From contig NZ_NISY01000006.1 in NCBI RefSeq assembly GCF_007595705.1, forward strand, positions 186,001-250,000: DNA of 64,000 bases, read 5' to 3'. Every line of letters begins with the position of its first letter. The first letter of the stretch is position 1. Shown one piece after another: positions 59,658 to 64,000 of this stretch. Made by a program: the position numbers and the translations under genes. The stretch is from Streptomyces sp. SAJ15 (GTDB taxonomy: Bacteria > Actinomycetota > Actinomycetes > Streptomycetales > Streptomycetaceae). Under the pieces are notes generated by a model, which was not told where the DNA came from, did no database searches, and saw nothing but the letters and a program-made list of their open reading frames with translations.

Positions 59658-60394
59658 CCGTGCCCGCACGGGCCCCCAGCCGGCGACGCTCGCCCTGCCG
59701 CCACCGACATACCCGGCGGACTCGCTCGACACGCCGATCGCCATCCGTGTCCATGTGATCGAAGTGGCCGCCGGAGCCGGGCCACCGCTCGGGCGTGGCC
59801 TGGGCGCACACGGAGGCCGGCGCGCCGTGCGCTGAATCAACGTTCCCCTCGCGCTCCTGATCACCGGCTCACCCTCGCCCTCCAGCCACCGCCGGAACGC
59901 ACCGGCTCGTAGCGCCTCGCCCCCCTGGACGCAGCCCCGTTCGCGACCGCGCTCGCGGCGCTGGTCCACCCCCTGACCGGTGTACCGGTGTACCGGTGTA
60001 CCGGCGGCCCGATGTCCGGCGTACCGGCACACGGCTGGACGGCCGCGCCGACACGACTCGGACTCGCCTCCGTCGTCGTCCTCCCAGACGTGGCACGAAC
60101 GCCGCACCGAGCATCCGATCGTGCGCCGCCTGCCATGGCGCGGTCCATACCGGTGACAGCACCGACGGCGCGTCTGTCGGCCACCGTCGCCGGCGGGTTC
60201 GACCCGCTGTTCACGGCACGGTCCCCTCCAAGACGTACCCCTCGGTCTCTTCACCGGCAACGTGCACGTCGTTCCACTGACCGAGGGACCAACGGCACGG
60301 CCTCGTGGTCATCGTTGGTCATCGGTACCGCGGGGCTGTCCCGGCCCGGTCCGACCAGCGAGTGGATCGCCTTACGGAACGAAGAGCAGGTGAC
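59658..60394. other. long intergenic region, no supported gene
   Basis: 737 bp. All frames are Arg/Pro/Thr-rich without recognisable features. It holds the small tandem repeat at 59977. Confidence 0.4.
59977..60005. repeat. 8-bp tandem repeat ACCGGTGT, 3.6 copies
   Basis: Units at 59977, 59985 and 59993 plus ACCGG. Further ACCGG elements follow within 30 bp. No function seen. Confidence 0.75.
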
Positions 60395-60586
60395 ATGAAT
60401 CCCGACCATGTAGCCGACGACCGTACCGACGCGGCCGTCGGGGGCACCGACTACGACACCTCGGAGATGCTGCGCCAGGTGTTCCTGCGCGCACTGTCCG
60501 GACCACGCCTGGAAGACGGGCATCGCTTGCGACCGATCAGACCGGTCAGACCGACCAGACCGGTTACCGACCCAAGGACTGCCTGA
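60395..60586 (+). CDS. 63-residue peptide coupled to the DJ-1/PfpI gene
   Basis: The short protein reads MNPDHVADDRTDAAVGGTDY, then EMLRQVFLRALSGPRLEDG and a repeated tail RPIRPVRPTRPVTDP. GAGCAGG lies 5 nt before ATG 60395, and the stop TGA overlaps the next ATG as TGATG, so it is probably translated and coupled. The repeated RPxRP tail comes from a DNA repeat (GACCGRTCA-type). Function unknown; a remnant is possible. Confidence 0.5.
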   Translation: MNPDHVADDRTDAAVGGTDYDTSEMLRQVFLRALSGPRLEDGHRLRPIRPVRPTRPVTDPRTA

Positions 60587-61245
60587 TGCAGATAGCCATC
60601 CTGCTCTACGACCGCTTCACCGCGCTGGACGCCGTCGGCCCCTACGAGATCCTGGGCCGCGTGCCGGGTGTCGAGGTCGTCTTCACCGCCGCGAGGCCCG
60701 GTCTGGTCCGCACCGATCTGGGCAGCCTCGCGCTCACCGCGGACCGGCCGCTGTCCGACGTCACCTCACCCGACATCCTGCTGGTGCCCGGCGGACCGGG
60801 CACCGCCGACCTGTTGGGCGACCGAGTCGTCCTCGACTGGCTCCGCACCGCGGATGCCGCCACCACATGGACCACCTCCGTCTGCTCGGGTTCCCTCCTG
60901 CTGGCGGCAGCAGGTCTGTTGAACGGGCGCCGGGCCACCTCGCACTGGATCGCCCTCGACCACCTCGCGGACCTGGGCGCCGTACCCAGCAGGGAGCATG
61001 TCGTCCTCGACGGCAAGTACGCGACGGCCGCCGGCGTCTCCGCCGGCATCGACCTGGCCCTCCAGCTCGCCGGCCGCATCGCCGGAGACGAAGTCGCCCA
61101 GGCCGTCCAACTCGTCGTCGAGTACGCCCCTCAGCCGCCCTACGACGCGGGTTCCGTCTCCACCGCCCCGCCCGAACTGGTCACCTCCCTGCGGGCCAGC
61201 AACCTCGTCGTACAGGCGGGAACGGGCCTGATGTCCAGTGCCTGA
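60586..61245 (+). CDS. DJ-1/PfpI family protein (GATase1-like; isonitrile hydratase type)
   Basis: The 219-residue protein has the flavodoxin-like fold with ILLYDRFTALDAVGPYEIL at the N terminus, ILLVPGGPGTADLL, and the nucleophile elbow TTSVCSGSLLLAAAGLLNGRRATSHW (Cys near residue 105; by position). This subgroup includes GlxA-type sensor domains and isonitrile hydratases. It occurs here without the AraC HTH; an AraC remnant lies about 1.9 kb upstream on the other strand. Start is coupled to the small upstream ORF. Confidence 0.9.
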   Translation: MQIAILLYDRFTALDAVGPYEILGRVPGVEVVFTAARPGLVRTDLGSLALTADRPLSDVTSPDILLVPGGPGTADLLGDRVVLDWLRTADAATTWTTSVCSGSLLLAAAGLLNGRRATSHWIALDHLADLGAVPSREHVVLDGKYATAAGVSAGIDLALQLAGRIAGDEVAQAVQLVVEYAPQPPYDAGSVSTAPPELVTSLRASNLVVQAGTGLMSSA

Positions 61246-61412
61246 GCCCTTCAGCACCGGTCAACCGCTGGCCCTGGACAGTGGCGCGGCGCGGTGGCCG
61301 TGCCCCCGCGCGGGTCGGTCCTCCGCGCGGTCTGCTCCCTCCCGGAATCGAGATCGGTTGTCAGTGGTGGGTGCGAAGATCGGAGCATCGAGTCGGAGAA
61401 GGGGGAGCGGCC

Positions 61413-62453
61413 ATGTCCGGAAACCAGAACTACATCAATCACGTTGCTCTTGTGTTGGATGCCAGTTCGTCCATGTCACACCTGAGCCGCAAGGTGATTG
61501 AAGTAGCCGACCAGCAGATCGCGTATCTGGCGCGCCGGTCGGAGGAACTGGATCAGGAAACCCGCGTCACGGTGTACGTCTTCGCCCAGGAGGTGGAGTG
61601 CGTCATCTACGACAAGGACGTGCTGCGGATGCCGTCCCTGAAGCATCTGTACCGGGTCGGTGGAATGACGGCTCTGCTGGCGGCCACGCTGAAGTCGCAG
61701 CGGGAGCTGGCGCAGACGGCTCAACTGTACGGCGACCACAGCTTCCTCACGTTCGTGCTGACCGACGGGCAGGAGAACGCGAGTCATCGCTGCGCGGATG
61801 CCCCCAGCAGGGATCCGCGTGAGCTGGTGCAGGCCGTGGCCGAGATGTTCCAGACACAGGAGGACAACTGGACGCTGGCGGTCCTGGTGCCGGACCAGAT
61901 GGGCAAGCGCGAGGCCATGCAGTGTGGTTTCCCGAAGGACAACATCGCCATTTGGGACGCCACGAGCACACAGGGCCTGGAGGAGGCCGGGCAGGTCATC
62001 CAGCAGGCCACCGAGAAATTCATGGTGGGCCGCACCCAGGGCATCCGGGGATCGCGGGCGGTGTTCTCGATGGGCGCGGAGGCGGTCAACAAGGACACCA
62101 TCGAGGCGGCTGGTCTCACCCCGGTGAATCCGTCGGAATACCAGCTGATTCCGGTGGCTCGCGAAGCGGCGATACGGGACTGGGTTATCGAGTGCGGGCA
62201 CACGTACCGTACCGGTTGTGCGTTCTATCAGCTGAGTAAGTCGGAGAAGATCCAGGCGCGGAAGCAGATCGCGGTGCTGGAGAAGAAGACGGATCGGGTG
62301 TACACGGGCCCGGAGGCCCGAGCCCTGCTCGGCCTGCCGGACATGGAAGTCCGCGTCAAGCCGGACTACAACGACGACTTCACGATCTTCGTGCAGAGCA
62401 CCAGTGTGAACCGAAAGCTGGTGCCGAACACCCGTCTGCTGCTGATGACCTGA
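61413..62453 (+). CDS. vWA-domain protein
   Basis: The 346-residue protein has a von Willebrand A domain with the MIDAS motif DASSSMS (near residue 17), the conserved Thr in GGMTALLAAT, and FVLTDGQENASHR (near residue 115). Residues from about 200 on (NKDTIEAAGLTPVNPSEYQLIPVAREAAIRDWVIE, by position) form a second, Tyr/Cys-containing region. No signal or membrane segment. GGGGGAG precedes ATG 61413. Likely an intracellular metal-dependent protein-binding factor; partners unknown. Confidence 0.87.
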   Translation: MSGNQNYINHVALVLDASSSMSHLSRKVIEVADQQIAYLARRSEELDQETRVTVYVFAQEVECVIYDKDVLRMPSLKHLYRVGGMTALLAATLKSQRELAQTAQLYGDHSFLTFVLTDGQENASHRCADAPSRDPRELVQAVAEMFQTQEDNWTLAVLVPDQMGKREAMQCGFPKDNIAIWDATSTQGLEEAGQVIQQATEKFMVGRTQGIRGSRAVFSMGAEAVNKDTIEAAGLTPVNPSEYQLIPVAREAAIRDWVIECGHTYRTGCAFYQLSKSEKIQARKQIAVLEKKTDRVYTGPEARALLGLPDMEVRVKPDYNDDFTIFVQSTSVNRKLVPNTRLLLMT

Positions 62454-62929
62454 CGCCTCGAAGGCTCTGAACGGTCCAACGGTCCGCTGGGGATCTCTCC
62501 GACCTCGCAACGCCCGACATCCGGGTAGCGATGGAAGAGGGAAGGGCCACTGCTGGGGGACGCCCTCATGACCAGAAAGAGGGCGTCCTCCGGGTGATGG
62601 AGGACCTTGCGATCGCCGTCAGAGGTCTCCTTGGCAACGCCAGAGCTCGCCTGTCAGGAGCGGGGCGAGATGGCTCCACGAGGTGGAGCCGTCCGGGGTG
62701 GTCCCGCCGGCGACCATGAACGCGTCTGCGGTGACAGACCGCTTTCGCCACGGCATTGCTCACAGCGCCTTCTGCGTGATCACGGACAGACCCGTTGGGC
62801 CGGCACGCGCACCGGAAGGCCGGCTTTCTCGTCTACGGTGAAATGCCGGTCGCCGATCACACCGCACAGCTCGCGCCGCCACTGGTCGGGGTCGAGCCGC
62901 AGGGGGCCGCCGGTGTTGTCCGAGCTCTG
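62454..62929. other. convergent intergenic region
   Basis: 476 bp with the hairpin at 62558 and no supported gene. Confidence 0.4.
62558..62588 (+). terminator. terminator hairpin downstream of the vWA gene
   Basis: Perfect 10-bp stem GGACGCCCTC (62558-62567) / GAGGGCGTCC (62579-62588) with an 11-nt loop, 104 bp after the stop. Confidence 0.55.
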
Positions 62930-64000
62930 TTAGATCACGGTTCTGCCGTCCGGGGCCATGTCCCGGAAGACGTACGAGCCGTCCACCAGCAGGCCGCTGG
63001 AGGGGATGCGGCCGAAGTCGTACGAGTCGCTGTAGGCGCGATCACCGACCCGGTAGATCCGCACGGAGCTGTTGGCGGCCACGGCGAAGCGGCCCTCCTT
63101 GTCGAGGAATCCCGCCACGTACGGTTTCTCGGCGCTCTCGGCCATGCTGCGCAACGGCCCCAGCTCCTTGCGCAGAGGGTCGCGCCGCCACAGTTCCACG
63201 ATGCCGCCGCTGCGGAGCACCGCGAAGTAGCGCCCGCTGGGGTCGAACTGCGTGGCGACAGCGTCGGTGGGCACCTTCACGGTTGTCGTCGTGCGCCCCG
63301 TGGTGAGGTCGATGACACGCACCGTGGGATCGCCCCAGACGAGCACGGCCACCTGGTTGTCCGCCGGGTAACGATTGACGTTCGCCTGCCGCGGCGTGCT
63401 CGCGCCGCGGCTCCCGGCGATGATGCCCTTGATGTCGTGGTGAGCGAGTTGTCTGCCCGTCCGCGCGTCCCACTGCTGCACCCGCGTCCCGGAGACGGTC
63501 ACGAGACGTCCGTCCTGGTCGAAGAAGTACTGGAGATCAGCGGGGGTGGGCGGCTTGGGAATGCCGATCCGGGCCGTTCGCCGCAGCGTGGACACCTCCC
63601 GGACGGAGATGGCGTCCTCGGCGTCCCAGTCGGCCAGGAGTTTTCGGCCCGGACCGGACTCGAGGCGGTATCCCTTGGGGGGAGCCAGTACGGCCGCGGG
63701 CGTCTCACCTCGGCGATCAGCAGGGTCGTCGCCGTCCCGGGGCATGGCGGAGTGAAGCTGCAGGCTCGCGCCGTCGTCCACGACGCTGACGGTCTTGCCG
63801 CCGTCCGCGGTGAGTTTCTGTTCGCTCACCTTGAGGACATTGGGCTCGGCCGACAGTTCGACGTAGTTGATCAGCGAGTCGCCGTGTCCGACGAGGAGGA
63901 GTTTTCCGCGGGACGACACGAGGTCCCACGCCGTCGCCGTGACCCCGTCGAGCTGGGTGGCCTTGCTGATCACCTTTCCCTGGGAGAGGTCCACCAGCGA
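62930..64000 (-). CDS. WD40-like beta-propeller protein, C-terminal part (5' truncated by window edge)
   Basis: The frame is open past 64000, so about 356 C-terminal residues are visible. They show repeated beta-strand blocks (VQQWDARTGRQLAHHDIKG, VRVIDLTTGRTTTTVKV, ATQFDPSGRYFAVLRSGGIVELWRRD) with the D-x-x-T-G-R-x and F-x-P-x-G-x-x-x-A-V pattern of WD40-type propellers. Such domains in actinomycetes are often fused to kinases or TPR/NB-ARC modules, which would lie outside the window. No catalytic motif is seen here. Confidence 0.8.
   Translation of the reverse strand, partial: SLVDLSQGKVISKATQLDGVTATAWDLVSSRGKLLLVGHGDSLINYVELSAEPNVLKVSEQKLTADGGKTVSVVDDGASLQLHSAMPRDGDDPADRRGETPAAVLAPPKGYRLESGPGRKLLADWDAEDAISVREVSTLRRTARIGIPKPPTPADLQYFFDQDGRLVTVSGTRVQQWDARTGRQLAHHDIKGIIAGSRGASTPRQANVNRYPADNQVAVLVWGDPTVRVIDLTTGRTTTTVKVPTDAVATQFDPSGRYFAVLRSGGIVELWRRDPLRKELGPLRSMAESAEKPYVAGFLDKEGRFAVAANSSVRIYRVGDRAYSDSYDFGRIPSSGLLVDGSYVFRDMAPDGRTVI

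Noticed and set aside
58632..60260. 542-residue minus-strand frame
   Set aside because: It is the shadow of the TetR gene and the adjacent Arg-rich intergenic DNA; only the AraC remnant beyond its end has family text.
62531..62719. 62-residue plus-strand frame after the vWA gene
   Set aside because: It spans the terminator hairpin and has no coding features.

Overview
The window looks like chromosomal DNA of a high-GC actinomycete, most likely Streptomyces or a close relative. Codon third positions are almost all G or C, GTG starts and 4-nt GTGA/ATGA overlaps are common, terminators are long GC hairpins without U tracts, and many genes (paired DUF4139 proteins, KatG, cold-shock protein beside a DEAD helicase, several TetR/MarR/LysR regulators) are typical of that group. 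No rRNA, tRNA, CRISPR array or replication origin was seen.

Region 1 (1-13.5 kb): the 3' part of an ABC-F gene faces a tightly packed minus-strand operon of 11 genes (13181 down to 709). It encodes a trans-prenyl diphosphate synthase, a UbiG-like methyltransferase, a MenA-like prenyltransferase, a Baeyer-Villiger-type flavoenzyme, a DUF2834 membrane protein, an EntA-like dehydrogenase, PhzD, PhzE, a 3-hydroxybenzoate-6-hydroxylase-like flavoenzyme, a squalene-hopene-cyclase-like protein whose DxDD motif is degenerate, and a second FAD oxidoreductase. PhzE, PhzD and the dehydrogenase should make 3-hydroxyanthranilate; no PhzF/A/B/G is present. The remaining genes suggest hydroxylation, prenylation, methylation and terpene cyclisation. 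I infer an amino-(hydro)quinone or aminophenol meroterpenoid. I do not recognise the product, and this is the best candidate for an undescribed system here.

Region 2 (13.5-26.8 kb): katG, two DUF4139/MuiA-like genes, a THEP1-type NTPase, a CBS-CBS-BON protein, and a group 3b-like [NiFe] hydrogenase operon (maturation protease, beta, cyclic-nucleotide-binding protein, gamma, delta, alpha). Region 3 (26.8-33.7 kb): an MFS exporter, a two-gene ABC exporter and a TetR regulator. Almost identical 24-bp operators precede the MFS gene and lie between the ABC and TetR genes, suggesting one efflux regulon. The TetR gene runs into a 26-bp tandem repeat that encodes three overlapping 9-residue micro-ORFs, leading into a stand-alone EF-G-domain-IV-like protein.

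Region 4 (34-49 kb): a MarR/cupin pair, an arsenic cluster (arsR-aqpS-arsC with divergent arsI), KptA, LysR/SnoaL, DUF1349, a DUF2867-like/TetR pair, a cold-shock gene with a structured leader followed by a DEAD-box helicase, a type B carboxylesterase, an anchored hypothetical protein and GalE. Most regulator genes have a clear inverted repeat beside them. Region 5 (49-64 kb) is accessory and partly decayed: an IS5-type transposase remnant, an AraC/GlxA-type pseudogene, an orphan macro-domain protein, a GNAT, an endonuclease/exonuclease/phosphatase-fold protein, a PepSY membrane protein with a His-rich loop, a TetR gene inside its own double operator, a DJ-1/PfpI protein, a vWA protein and the 3' part of a WD40-like gene.
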